Shown: piece after piece, positions 26,068-35,156 of the stretch
Numbering within the stretch: the stretch's first letter is position 1
Layout: each line of letters starts with the position of its first letter
Origin: Acidiflorens sp963847715
GTDB taxonomy: Bacteria; Acidobacteriota; Terriglobia; Terriglobales; Acidobacteriaceae
Length of the DNA stretch: 64,000 bases
Direction of reading: 5' to 3'
Assembly: GCA_963847715.1 (NCBI GenBank)
Contig: CAWKAZ010000020.1
Coordinates: 29,875-93,874 of the forward strand
Translations under genes and position numbers: made by a program
Notes under the pieces: model-generated
Told to the model about the DNA's origin: nothing
Databases searched by the model: none
Seen by the model: the letters and a program-made list of their open reading frames with translations, nothing else

Positions 26068-26970
26068 GTGACGACACCAAGTATTGGAATTGCACTTCAC
26101 CGGTTCGCTTTCGGCTACTACTGCCAGACATTCTGGAACTGGCTGATCGGCACAGCATTCTTCCTCGGTGGCCTGGGTGCGGGATTGTTCGTGGTCTCGC
26201 TATTGACAGATCACACCGCCGGAATGCTGACTGGCTACCTGATCGTGGTTGTCGGCAAGAACACCGCACACATGCTCTTCCTGGGTCGTCCGGAGCGCTT
26301 CTGGCGGGCGGCCATGCGTCCCGACCGCTCCTGGATCGCAAGGGGCATCTGGGCCATGGGATTGTTCGCAGTAAGCGGTGCGGTCTTGCTAGTTCCTCGC
26401 GTCTGCGGTCCTGCTTGGCGACTCTCGGACACATTGCAAATCGTGGCTCCCTCCGTGGCGGTTTTATCGGCGCTCATCATCATGTTCTACGACGGCTTCG
26501 TCATGAACGCATCCCCGGGAGTCGCGTTCTGGCGAACTCGGCTGCTCCCTTTGCTGCTTCTGATGTATGCGACCTTGGGAGGAACCACTCTGTCGTTGAC
26601 GATTCGCGAGCTTCGCGGAGAAACCGCTCCCGCCTTCCTGCCCAACCTTGAGCACGGTCTCGTGGTCGCGAATTTCGTGCTGCTGGCAATTTACTTAGCG
26701 CGCATGAATCGATCGTTGCCGGCAGCGCGTGAGACGCTGCGCCAGTGGCTTGGTGGCCCCTACGCCCGCGTGTTTTTTGGATTGGTGCTGGTCGTCGGAC
26801 TTGTGGCGACCCTGCTGCTCTCGGTCGTCCAGAATCATCTGCAGGCCACCTGGCTCGTGGTTCTCATCGCAGCCTGCGAATTAACCGGAGATTTCGCTCT
26901 GGTCATGGTTCTGCTCAAGTCGGGCCTGTTTCCAGTCCAGACTGCGCCCGCCTATAGCAATCGGGCATAA
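26068..26970 (+). CDS. NrfD/PsrC-like membrane anchor subunit
   Basis: The 300-residue protein has about eight hydrophobic helices. The N-terminus (FWNWLIGTAFFLGGLGAGLF) matches the NrfD/DmsC family that exchanges electrons with quinones. It is the last gene of the 22528-26970 operon and completes a three-subunit membrane-bound iron-sulfur molybdoenzyme. GTG at 26068 follows a GGGGGAT block. No haem-binding motifs are apparent. Confidence 0.88.
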   Translation: MTTPSIGIALHRFAFGYYCQTFWNWLIGTAFFLGGLGAGLFVVSLLTDHTAGMLTGYLIVVVGKNTAHMLFLGRPERFWRAAMRPDRSWIARGIWAMGLFAVSGAVLLVPRVCGPAWRLSDTLQIVAPSVAVLSALIIMFYDGFVMNASPGVAFWRTRLLPLLLLMYATLGGTTLSLTIRELRGETAPAFLPNLEHGLVVANFVLLAIYLARMNRSLPAARETLRQWLGGPYARVFFGLVLVVGLVATLLLSVVQNHLQATWLVVLIAACELTGDFALVMVLLKSGLFPVQTAPAYSNRA

Positions 26971-27231
26971 CTGCGGTTTCAATTTCAAAATGAGTCCGTA
27001 TTCCTTCGGCCCTGTCCTTTTGGACCGATCCCATCGCGATTGTTGCAGAGGTCTCGCTCAACTTCGGTATAGTGAAAGAGTCTCGCTGCGGGTGAAGCAG
27101 GCGATGGACCCGACCAGGGTTACAGCGGCGGTGCCGACTCCGTCCCACCCGCTCCAAACCTCGATCCAAAAAAGAAAGCCTGCTATGCGATTCGCAAAGC
27201 AAGCTTCTAAAGTCTCGTTGTGATTTTATGA

Positions 27232-27456
27232 TTACGCGGACTTAGCGATTCGGGACTTAAGAAACATTGCCCCGAAGCATGTCATCCCAGCTCCAAGAAG
27301 GTAGACAAAATTCGAGCCACCCTCTGGAACCTGTTGACAGTCCCTGGAATGCGGATCGCATCCATGATGATGGTGGTCTCGGTCTGCAAATGTGGCAGGC
27401 GCCAGGCAAACGCTCAGAATCGCCGCTAGCAACCACTTTTTCATGCGATTGTCCAT
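27232..27456 (-). CDS. Small secreted His-rich protein with exosortase-type sorting tail
   Basis: The 74-residue protein has a signal peptide (WLLAAILSVCLAPATFA), a short mature part rich in His, Asp and Cys (DRDHHHHGCDPHSRDC), and a C-terminal VPEGGS motif. A hydrophobic helix (NFVYLLGAGMTCFGAMFL) and a basic end (KSRIAKSA) follow. That order (motif, helix, basic tail) is the layout of PEP-CTERM-like exosortase signals. Start ATG at 27456 is seven bases from AGGGAGT. The His cluster could bind metal. Two exosortases are encoded in the window, at 20449 and 36031. Confidence 0.75.
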   Translation of the reverse strand: MDNRMKKWLLAAILSVCLAPATFADRDHHHHGCDPHSRDCQQVPEGGSNFVYLLGAGMTCFGAMFLKSRIAKSA

Positions 27457-27730
27457 TTTCAATACTCCCTTAGTTCGTCATCGAAATTACCGGATAAGGG
27501 GAGTACTGGGGGAAGCTTCCCGGTAATTCTTAACAATCCATAGTACTTATCCCCTTTTGTGAATGGACTGTCAAGGATGATAATTTTTGCGATAGTTGCA
27601 CGAAATTGCAACCTGAGGGCACACTTCTGAGGCCTCGGTCGTCGCCTTGATGCGAAGCCCCCTGTTTTCCTATAGATTAGAGCCGAAGCGGACGAAACAG
27701 TTGAGCTCGAAACTCCCGATTCCCGAACGA

Positions 27731-28060
27731 ATGAGGGCCAATTTATCCCCGTTCCTGTCAGCGGTTCTTGTGCTGCTTTGCCTCGGGATTGGATGTTGTC
27801 ACAAGTCCGCTCCCCACTGGGTCACATTGACTTGGGACGCGTCTGCACCCGCCAAAGGGGTGGCGGTCAAGAGTTACAACATCTATCGCAGCACTACTTC
27901 CGGCGGCCCATACGCAAAACTCGCCTCGCATGTCGTCGGCCCACCCTATGAGGATCGCCTAGTCAACAGCGGCCGGACATATTTCTACGTTGTCACCGCT
28001 CTCGATCAATCGGATCACGAGAGCGGCTATTCCCGGGAAATCAAAGCGGCGATCCCATGA
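27731..28060 (+). CDS. Small FN3-domain lipoprotein
   Basis: The 109-residue protein has a lipoprotein signal (FLSAVLVLLCLGIGCC) and one fibronectin type III domain (VTLTWDASAPAKGVAVKSYN, YNIYRSTTSGGPY, YFYVVTALD). It closely resembles the C-terminal FN3 domain of the convergent gene at 28091, so the two probably share ancestry. ATG at 27731 gives a proper signal peptide; longer frames to 27647 do not. The function is unknown beyond a surface or periplasmic adhesive-type domain. Confidence 0.75.
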   Translation: MRANLSPFLSAVLVLLCLGIGCCHKSAPHWVTLTWDASAPAKGVAVKSYNIYRSTTSGGPYAKLASHVVGPPYEDRLVNSGRTYFYVVTALDQSDHESGYSREIKAAIP

Positions 28061-28090
28061 TCCTTGCCCTAGCAATTACGTTTGCGACGA

Positions 28091-31000
28091 TTACGGAGTC
28101 GGAATCACGGCCTGCGTTTGATTTGAATACGCGCTCTCGTTATTACCCGAGTCGACAGCCGTAGCCACGTAGTAGTAAGTCTGTCCAGAAACAACCGTGT
28201 TGTCGTTATAGGCGGTCGCGCCATCCAGCGAAGTATTAATCATCGTGTATGGGCCGCCGGAAACCGTGCCACGATACACGTTGTAACCGACGGCTCCCGA
28301 CGCAGCATTCCAGGTGAGATCGACCGTGTGCTGCGTGGGTGTCGTTCCCGTTCCGGTCATCGTCTGGACAGCCGGTGAGTTTGATGCGTTACTCGCGAAT
28401 GACAAAGACGCCGAAGTAGCCCCGCTCGCCTGCGGAGTAAAGGTGACGGTGAATGTGGCAGACTGGCCGGCCGTGAGTGTCTTTGGCAACGAGATTCCGG
28501 AGAGCACGAACTCACTATTATTGAGACTTGCCGACGTGACGCTTACGGATGCGCCGCTCGCCGTGAGGCTGCCATTCAGAGAAGAACTCGTTCCGTCAAC
28601 CACGTTGCCGAAGCTCAGGCTTGTTGGAGACACAGCCAACTGGCCTGGAGCCGTTCCCGTTCCTGAAAGCCCGATATTGAGGGGGGAGTTTGCCGCGTTC
28701 GAAGTCACTGTCAGAGTTCCGCTCGCCGATCCGGCACCGCTCGGCGTGAAGGTAGCCGTGAACGTCACGCTCTGATTTGCAGTCAGCGTGATCGGCAGGT
28801 TCAGTCCGCTTATGGAGAATGCCGCTCCAGTCACACTCGCTTGCGAAATCGTGACCGACGTCCCGCCGGTATTCGTTAATGTTTCCGACAGATTCGTGCT
28901 GCTGCCGGTCTGCACGTTGCCGAACCCAAGGCTACTCGGGTTGGGGGACAACGTGCCCGGCGTCACGCCAGTTCCAGATAGTGGAATGCCCAGTGTCGGG
29001 TTGCCGCCATTGGAAGTGAGGGTCACGCTCCCGCTCGCTGCGCCTCCCGCGGCGGGAGCGAAGCTCACCGAGAACGACGTGCTTTGGCCCGCATTCAATG
29101 TCACAGGCAAACTCAATCCGCCCAGGCTGTATCCGGCACCGCTCGCACTCGCGGCTGAGATCGTGAGGCTGGTCCCGCCCGTATTCGTCAGCGTTTCCGA
29201 AAGACTCGAACTATTGCCGACCTGGACATTACCAAACCCCAGACTGCTGGGGTTTGGCGTAAGCGTCCCCTGCGTAATGCCCGTTCCGGAAAGTGCAATC
29301 GTCAAGCTCGAGTCAGAGCCAGTCGAAGTAATAGTGATGTTTCCACTTGCCGACCCGCCTGCGGTCGGAGAAAAAGTCGCTGTGAACGAGGTGCTTTGTC
29401 CGGCATTCAAGGTCAAAGGCAGTGATAGGCCACTCAGACTGAACCCAGTTCCGCTTGCGCTGGCCGCAGAAACGGTGAGGCTGGTTCCACCCGAATTGGT
29501 CAGCGTCTCGGACAAACTCGAGCTCCTGCCGACCTGAATATTGCCAAACGCCAGACTGCTGGGGTTGGGCGTCAGAGTTCCTTGCGTCACGCCCGTTCCA
29601 GAAAGCGGAATACTCAGGTTCGGATTGCCACCATTCGAAGTGATGCTGACACTGCCACTGGCTGCGCCCATCGCACTCGGAGAAAACAGAACCGTGAACG
29701 ACGTGCTCTGTCCGGCATTCAGCGTCAGGGGAATGTTAAGCCCGCTTAAGCTGAATCCAGCGCCACTCGCGCTGGCAGCCGAAATCGTGAGGCTCGTTCC
29801 GCCGGAGTTCGTCAAAGTGCCGCTGAGCGATTTCGAAGTTCCGACCTGGATGTTCCCAAAACTGAAACTGCTCGGATTGGAGCCCAGCTGGCCTTGGGAC
29901 ACTCCGGTTCCGGAAAGTGGTATCGACAGCGTCGGGTTTCCGGCGTCCGAGTTGACGGTGAGAGTGCCGCTCGCCGCACCCGCGGACGTCGGCGTGAAAA
30001 TTGCGTTGAAGGTGGTGCTCTGTCCTGCGTTAATCGTGGCCGGCATGCTCGGACCGGTAAAGCTGAATCCGCTGCCGCTGGCCGAGGCGCTCGACACCGT
30101 AACGCTGACTCCGCCCGTATTCGTAACGGTTACCGGGACTGACTTGTTGCTGCCGACCGTGATGTTGCCGAAGCTAACGCTACTCGGATTGGCCGTCAGC
30201 GAACCCGCCGCTAAACCCGTTCCCGACAGTGAAATGCTGAGTGGAGAATTCGACGCATCCGAGGTGACGCCCACTGAACCGCTCACCGCACCTGCGCTGG
30301 ACGGAGTGTAGCTCACAGTAAAAGTCACGCTCTGACCAGCATTCAACGTGGCTGGCAGGCTGAGACCACTGACCGAGAATCCGGCCCCACTCGCCGTCAC
30401 CTGTGAAATGTTGACGGCGGATCCGCCCGTGTTGGTCAACGTTTCAGATTTGCCGCTCGTGGTGCCTACCTGGATACTTCCAAATGCCATACTCGAAGGG
30501 TTCGGAGAGAGCGTGCCCTGCGTCACGCCGTCGCCCGTGAGTTTGACCTGGACGGTGCTGTCCTGCTGGTCCGAGGTCGTCGCAAGTGTGACACTGCCGT
30601 TGTAGCTTCCGCCGCTGGGCGGGGCAAACGTAACCGAAAACGAAGCGGTTGCTGCGGCGTGCAGAGTGAGCGGCAGGGCGAGATTGGTCATCGAAAATCC
30701 CGCGCCGCTCATGGTGGCTTGCGTCACCGTGAGATCGCTCCCGCCGCTGTTCGAAAGAGTGACCGTAGTGGTCTGGTTCTTGCCAACTTTGATGTTCCCG
30801 AAAGAAATCTGCGTCGGGTTCGGCGAGAGCGTCCCGATCGTTACGCCTTGGCCTTTCACCGTGAATGAAGCCAATCCCTGAGAACTTGGGTCTTGGAACG
30901 AGATCGTGAGGGAAGGATTCCCGCTGGACGTCGGTTTGAACTGGACGTTGAATGATACCGTTTGTCCCGCGGCTACAGTCAACGGCAAGGTGACGCCGGT

Positions 31001-31276
31001 GACCTGAAAGCCCGAACCCATGCCTTGAATCACGCTGATCGTCACAGAAGAGGACGTATTGTTTGAAACCGTATCCGAGAGCGTTTTGGTGTTACCGATC
31101 GCTACCTGCCCAAAGTCCAGGCTCGTATTTCCGATTCCCAACGTGCTCGTGCCACTCTGGCCACCAATCAACCCTCCGCATCCGCTGAGCGAAATCAGGC
31201 CAGCCGCAATCACCAGAGCGGAGGCTAAGAGTCGGTACAACCGATAACCGTTCGATCGATGACCGTTCAATTCCAC
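28091..31276 (-). CDS. Large lipoprotein with nine choice-of-anchor-D (ASH-like) repeats and FN3
   Basis: The 1061-residue protein has lipobox LISLSGC near the N-terminus. About nine repeats of roughly 100 residues follow, each opening with a variant of NPSSLAFGNIQVG and containing LTLNAGQSTSF (choice-of-anchor D / ASH-SPD-2-Hydin type immunoglobulin fold). It ends in a FN3 domain (HTVDLTWNAASGAVGYNVYR). The repeats are similar at the DNA level, which makes both strands open over long distances. It is probably a surface filamentous or adhesive protein. GTG at 31276 is the only start before the signal sequence. Repeat collapse or expansion in the assembly is possible. Confidence 0.85.
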   Translation of the reverse strand: MELNGHRSNGYRLYRLLASALVIAAGLISLSGCGGLIGGQSGTSTLGIGNTSLDFGQVAIGNTKTLSDTVSNNTSSSVTISVIQGMGSGFQVTGVTLPLTVAAGQTVSFNVQFKPTSSGNPSLTISFQDPSSQGLASFTVKGQGVTIGTLSPNPTQISFGNIKVGKNQTTTVTLSNSGGSDLTVTQATMSGAGFSMTNLALPLTLHAAATASFSVTFAPPSGGSYNGSVTLATTSDQQDSTVQVKLTGDGVTQGTLSPNPSSMAFGSIQVGTTSGKSETLTNTGGSAVNISQVTASGAGFSVSGLSLPATLNAGQSVTFTVSYTPSSAGAVSGSVGVTSDASNSPLSISLSGTGLAAGSLTANPSSVSFGNITVGSNKSVPVTVTNTGGVSVTVSSASASGSGFSFTGPSMPATINAGQSTTFNAIFTPTSAGAASGTLTVNSDAGNPTLSIPLSGTGVSQGQLGSNPSSFSFGNIQVGTSKSLSGTLTNSGGTSLTISAASASGAGFSLSGLNIPLTLNAGQSTSFTVLFSPSAMGAASGSVSITSNGGNPNLSIPLSGTGVTQGTLTPNPSSLAFGNIQVGRSSSLSETLTNSGGTSLTVSAASASGTGFSLSGLSLPLTLNAGQSTSFTATFSPTAGGSASGNITITSTGSDSSLTIALSGTGITQGTLTPNPSSLGFGNVQVGNSSSLSETLTNTGGTSLTISAASASGAGYSLGGLSLPVTLNAGQSTSFSVSFAPAAGGAASGSVTLTSNGGNPTLGIPLSGTGVTPGTLSPNPSSLGFGNVQTGSSTNLSETLTNTGGTSVTISQASVTGAAFSISGLNLPITLTANQSVTFTATFTPSGAGSASGTLTVTSNAANSPLNIGLSGTGTAPGQLAVSPTSLSFGNVVDGTSSSLNGSLTASGASVSVTSASLNNSEFVLSGISLPKTLTAGQSATFTVTFTPQASGATSASLSFASNASNSPAVQTMTGTGTTPTQHTVDLTWNAASGAVGYNVYRGTVSGGPYTMINTSLDGATAYNDNTVVSGQTYYYVATAVDSGNNESAYSNQTQAVIPTP

Positions 31277-31530
31277 CTCGGTGCCGTGCCACGGCTAGGG
31301 GATTCAGCGCACCAGGCCCTGTAGGTTCGGCCTTGGCAATACCAGTCTCGCTCCTGGCTGCCACGAGCCCTAGATTGCGAAAGACCCAGCTGGGCGCGGC
31401 ATCTGGCCAAGACGCGGTGCGCCTAAATTCGCTAAAGGAGTGAACTGTTGTGCGGAGCGATGAATTCGGGACCACAGAATGTAACTTCTTATCTATCAAT
31501 TGCTTGCCCTGCCAGGCCTCTTATCCCGGT

Positions 31531-31546
31531 TGTGATCCGAGTCACA
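31531..31546. promoter_or_regulatory. CRP-type palindrome upstream of a small secreted protein
   Basis: TGTGATCCGAGTCACA has both half-sites TGTGA and TCACA at the canonical spacing of six. It lies 150 bases before the ATG at 31696, in a 419-bp gap otherwise without genes between the divergent choice-of-anchor lipoprotein and the small Lys-rich protein. It is a second copy of the site type seen at 22452. Confidence 0.55.
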
Positions 31547-31695
31547 TCCCCGGTAACCTTCGTTCGATCTACCGAGTGATTTCCTGGGGCAGCGGGTTTA
31601 ACATTCCAACAGATCGCGCAGTCGCTTGGGGTGTGCCCGCATCTAATTGCATGGCACTCTGAAGTTCGGCTCAGTTTTCGGGCAGGGGAGAATCC

Positions 31696-32082
31696 ATGAA
31701 GGTTTTAGCGGTGGCAATCCTAATCGCAGGAATGAGCCTGAACGGCATGGCTCAGGAAACAAACACATATAAGTCTAAGCATCCCGCTCCGGGGAAGGCC
31801 GCAAAACCTGCCCCCGTGCCAGTCGGCAAGTCAGCCACAGTGGGCACGTCCTCTGCCAACAATTCCAAGGATCTGCAGACTCTGGAGCGTCAAACTGCGC
31901 GGACCTCCGTCGCACCCCATACTGCGGGAACGAAGATGCCGAAAACAGCGGCCGTCAAGCCGATCAAAGATAAGTCAGACCCGCCGATTAAAGTCGGCAA
32001 CGCCGGTAACGCCAACGGACTGAATCACCAAAGCTCGAATCCATACAAAGGTCGGCTCAAGCAGAAGTACAATCGCCAATAA
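31696..32082 (+). CDS. Small secreted Lys/Pro-rich protein of unknown function
   Basis: The 128-residue protein has a Sec signal peptide (VLAVAILIAGMSLNGMAQ) and a low-complexity mature chain rich in Lys, Pro, Ala, Thr and Asn (e.g. HPAPGKAAKPAPVPVGKSAT). It is likely disordered and strongly basic. An AGGGGAG lies just before the ATG. No family is recognised. The CRP-type site upstream suggests regulated expression. Confidence 0.7.
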   Translation: MKVLAVAILIAGMSLNGMAQETNTYKSKHPAPGKAAKPAPVPVGKSATVGTSSANNSKDLQTLERQTARTSVAPHTAGTKMPKTAAVKPIKDKSDPPIKVGNAGNANGLNHQSSNPYKGRLKQKYNRQ

Positions 32083-32122
32083 GAAAAAACGCGATTTAAA
32101 AGGGGAACACATCAGTCGCAAT

Positions 32123-32875
32123 TCATCGCGAGATGTTTGAGCCCCGATCCGGTGCGGAAACCGAATGCGTCAGGGCTCTCGCCTTGGGTTCCTTAATTGA
32201 ATATTTCAAAAGGCAGTACAGAGCGCGCACTCCGTCTTTCCAGCCGATTTTCTTGCCTTCTTCGTAAGTGCGTCCCCAGTAGCTGATTCCAACTTCATAG
32301 ATGCGCAGGTTGCGCCGCGCGACTTTCACCGTGATTTCAGGTTCGAATCCGAAACGATTCTCTTCAATCGGGATTGACTGAATCACGTCCCGCCGAAAAA
32401 CCTTGTAACACGTCTCCATATCAGAAAGATTGACGTTGGTGAGGCAGTTCGAAAGTAGGGTCAGAAGCTTATTGCCGATCGAATGCCAAAAATACAGAAC
32501 CCGATGCGGCGCACCACCCAGAAAGCGCGAGCCAAACACCACGTCAGCCTTACCCTGGATCAACGGCTCAATCATCAGCGGATACTCTGCCGGATCATAT
32601 TCCAGATCGGCGTCTTGAATAATCACGAAATCGCCTGTGGCTTCCTGAATGCCGCGGCGCAGGGCCGCTCCTTTTCCCATGTTGTGCGGCTGAAAAACGA
32701 CGCGAATCTCCGAATGCTCTGCTTGCAACTCGGCCAGGATCTCGCGCGAGCCATCCCGCGAGCCGTCATCGACGCAGATCAACTCAATCTCCAGCGAGAC
32801 GGCGAGAACCTTCTTCACCACCTCGCGCAAAGTGGCGCGTTCGTTATAGACCGGCATGACGACCGAAAGTTTCAT
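32123..32875 (-). CDS. Family 2 glycosyltransferase (dolichol-phosphate-sugar synthase-like)
   Basis: The 250-residue protein has a GT-A fold start KLSVVMPVYNERATLREVV, the Asp motifs CVDDGSRDGS and IIQDADLEYDP, and an acceptor region ENRFGFEPEITVKVA. It has no C-terminal membrane helices. Relatives transfer hexose from a nucleotide sugar to polyprenyl phosphate. It stands alone, convergent with the small secreted protein and divergent from NnrD/NnrE. Confidence 0.88.
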   Translation of the reverse strand: MKLSVVMPVYNERATLREVVKKVLAVSLEIELICVDDGSRDGSREILAELQAEHSEIRVVFQPHNMGKGAALRRGIQEATGDFVIIQDADLEYDPAEYPLMIEPLIQGKADVVFGSRFLGGAPHRVLYFWHSIGNKLLTLLSNCLTNVNLSDMETCYKVFRRDVIQSIPIEENRFGFEPEITVKVARRNLRIYEVGISYWGRTYEEGKKIGWKDGVRALYCLLKYSIKEPKARALTHSVSAPDRGSNISR

Positions 32876-33070
32876 GGCAGAGCCAGTGATAGTGCCGGCT
32901 GCGTCCTCCTGATTTCCTGATGATTGTAAATCGCCCAGATTAGGCTGGATATTACAAGCTAGGCTATCGTCTTCCCAGCGACTTCACGACATCCAGAGCT
33001 ATACTCACTTGTCTCGGGGACCCCGGCACGAGGATCCGCGGGAAAAGGAGTCGACCGAGTCGCAGCGCAT

Positions 33071-34660
33071 ATGAAAATCGTGACCGTCGAAGAAATGCGG
33101 GCGATCGATCGAGCCACCTCAGAGCGCTGCGGAGTCCCAACTTTGACCTTGATGGAGAACGCCGGTTCGGCCGTAGCCAGTTTCATCCTCTCCGAATTCC
33201 CACAAGCCGAGCGCGTCGGCATCGTCTGCGGAAAAGGCAACAACGGCGGTGACGGATTCGTGGTTGCTCGCAAGCTTGCCGAGGCGTGCCGAGCCGTGCG
33301 TGTGCTCCTGCTGGGCGCGCCCGAGGACCTTCGCGGAGACGCAGCGACCATGTTCCAGACCATGCAGAAGTCGCCGCAGCCGCTGAATATCGCACCGCTG
33401 GTCGTGCACGATACCACCGGACTTGATTCGCCCGCCACCGCCGAGATCTTCGCGGCCGATATCATCGTCGACGCAATCCTCGGCACCGGTTTTCGCCCAC
33501 CCGTCAGCGCGCTCTATGCAGCAGCGATCGCCAGGATGAACACAGGCTCGGCACCGATTGTCGCGGTCGACATCCCCTCCGGCTCCGATGCGGACACGAT
33601 GCGGCCTCAACCCGCGACCGCTAAAGCCCGAGCCAGCGCGGTTGTGACCTTCACCGCGCCGCGTCCGGCGCACGTGTTTGCGGAGCTTACCAGCGGACCG
33701 ACAGTGATTGTGCCCATCGGTTCGCCGCCGGAGTCCATAGTCTCCCAGCTCGGGCTACGTCTTAGTACTCCGTCCGATTTCGCCTCACTCCTTGCGCCAC
33801 GCGTGCGCGAAGGCAACAAAGGCAAGTATGGACATGTGCTCGTAATCGGTGGTTCGCTCGGCAAGGCCGGAGCAGCCGCGATGGCAGGGTTTGCGGCGCT
33901 CCGGTCAGGTGCGGGACTATCGACCGTCGCTACGCCGAAGTCTGTTCTCTCGACCATTGCGTCCTATCATCCCGAAGTCATGACCGAGCCGCTGGCCGAG
34001 ACCGATCACGGCACGATCTCATTGCGAGCGGTCGGACTGCCGCTCGACGCGCTGCTGAAACTCAAGACCATCGCCATCGGCCCCGGCATCACGCGAAACT
34101 CCGAGACTGCCGAATTCGTCCGCACCATCGTCACCCGTGGTGACAAATCGCTCGTCGTCGACGCCGACGCTCTCAACGCCTTCGAGGGTGTTTCCGACAA
34201 ATTGAATGGCCGCGGACGAACCGTCGTCATCACTCCGCACCCCGGAGAAATGTCGCGCTTGACCGGCATGAGCATTGCCGAGATTCAAGCGAACCGTCTG
34301 GATGTTGCGCGAAACTTCGCTCGCGAACACGCGTTGATCGTCGTCCTCAAAGGACATCGCACCCTCATTGCCGCCCCCGATGGCACAATTTGGGTCAATC
34401 CCACAGGCAATCCAGGCATGGCCACCGGCGGCACGGGAGACATTCTGACCGGAATGGTCGCCGGCCTGATCGCGCAACACCCACTGCAGCCACTCGAAGC
34501 GACGGCTCTCGCCGTTTATCTGCACGGATTAGCAGGTGACTTGGCCCGCGACGCCGAGGGCGAGAATTCTCTCGTGGCCACTGACCTGTTGCGCTTCCTA
34601 CCTCAAGCCTTCGCGCAGATGAGAAACCAGAAATCAGGAGAAGTTCGCATCCACGCCTAG
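33071..34660 (+). CDS. nnr: Bifunctional NAD(P)H-hydrate epimerase / dehydratase
   Basis: The 529-residue fusion has an N-terminal YjeF epimerase domain (about 1-210; VCGKGNNGGDGFVVARKLAE, AVDIPSGSDAD) and a C-terminal ADP-dependent (S)-NAD(P)H-hydrate dehydratase of the ribokinase fold (about 230-515; HVLVIGGSLGKAGAAAMAG, VVDADALNAF, GTGDILTGMVAGLIAQ). It repairs hydrated nicotinamide cofactors in the cytoplasm. Length fits the usual bacterial fusion. The stop is 13 bases from the stop of the convergent SRPBCC gene. Confidence 0.93.
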   Translation: MKIVTVEEMRAIDRATSERCGVPTLTLMENAGSAVASFILSEFPQAERVGIVCGKGNNGGDGFVVARKLAEACRAVRVLLLGAPEDLRGDAATMFQTMQKSPQPLNIAPLVVHDTTGLDSPATAEIFAADIIVDAILGTGFRPPVSALYAAAIARMNTGSAPIVAVDIPSGSDADTMRPQPATAKARASAVVTFTAPRPAHVFAELTSGPTVIVPIGSPPESIVSQLGLRLSTPSDFASLLAPRVREGNKGKYGHVLVIGGSLGKAGAAAMAGFAALRSGAGLSTVATPKSVLSTIASYHPEVMTEPLAETDHGTISLRAVGLPLDALLKLKTIAIGPGITRNSETAEFVRTIVTRGDKSLVVDADALNAFEGVSDKLNGRGRTVVITPHPGEMSRLTGMSIAEIQANRLDVARNFAREHALIVVLKGHRTLIAAPDGTIWVNPTGNPGMATGGTGDILTGMVAGLIAQHPLQPLEATALAVYLHGLAGDLARDAEGENSLVATDLLRFLPQAFAQMRNQKSGEVRIHA

Positions 34661-34673
34661 TCGAGTTCTGGCG

Positions 34674-35123
34674 TTACTCCCCAGCTTCCGCCTCCGCCAG
34701 TTTCTTGATGCCATTCAGCACAGCATCATCTCCCTCCAGCGAGTGCTTGTAGCGGTTTTCACCATCTTCCACCGTCGAATAGTCTCCTTGGACGATCTCA
34801 AGCGCGGAACCCCGATCGCCACGCCTCTTGAGCTCATACGTCATGGTGAGATAGTTTTGCGGGATATCCTTGATCGTCGAGTTGGGATCGAAGGTGGTGT
34901 ACACCAGTCGCCGCGGAGCGTCGTTCGCAACGATGTGCCCCTTTACGTACAGCTTTCCATCGGCAGCACCCTTCCAGAGTAGCGGCGAGCCGGGCTTCCA
35001 GTCGGTCTCGGCGATGCAGCCGAACATGTATTGCGGAATAAACTTGGAGTCGGTGAGGACCTTCCACAGTGTCTCGACCGAGGCGTCAACGTCGATTGCT
35101 TTGCGAATCAAGAGTTCAGGCAT
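34674..35123 (-). CDS. SRPBCC/AHSA1-family protein
   Basis: The 149-residue START-like fold protein (LLIRKAIDVDASVETLWKVL, GSPLLWKG, RLVYTTFDP) is of the AHSA1/polyketide-cyclase type and binds a hydrophobic ligand or acts as a co-chaperone. ATG at 35123 is preceded by GGAG. Longer frames to 35681 overlap the divergent AraC gene and are not real. The 33-bp divergent gap suggests shared control by that regulator. Confidence 0.85.
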   Translation of the reverse strand: MPELLIRKAIDVDASVETLWKVLTDSKFIPQYMFGCIAETDWKPGSPLLWKGAADGKLYVKGHIVANDAPRRLVYTTFDPNSTIKDIPQNYLTMTYELKRRGDRGSALEIVQGDYSTVEDGENRYKHSLEGDDAVLNGIKKLAEAEAGE

Positions 35124-35156
35124 TTGTTTCTCCTCGAAGGAGAATATAAACAGAGC

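Noticed and set aside
28314..30881. Several long + strand open frames opposite the choice-of-anchor-D gene
   Set aside because: They are shadows of a repetitive, codon-biased gene and have no family features.
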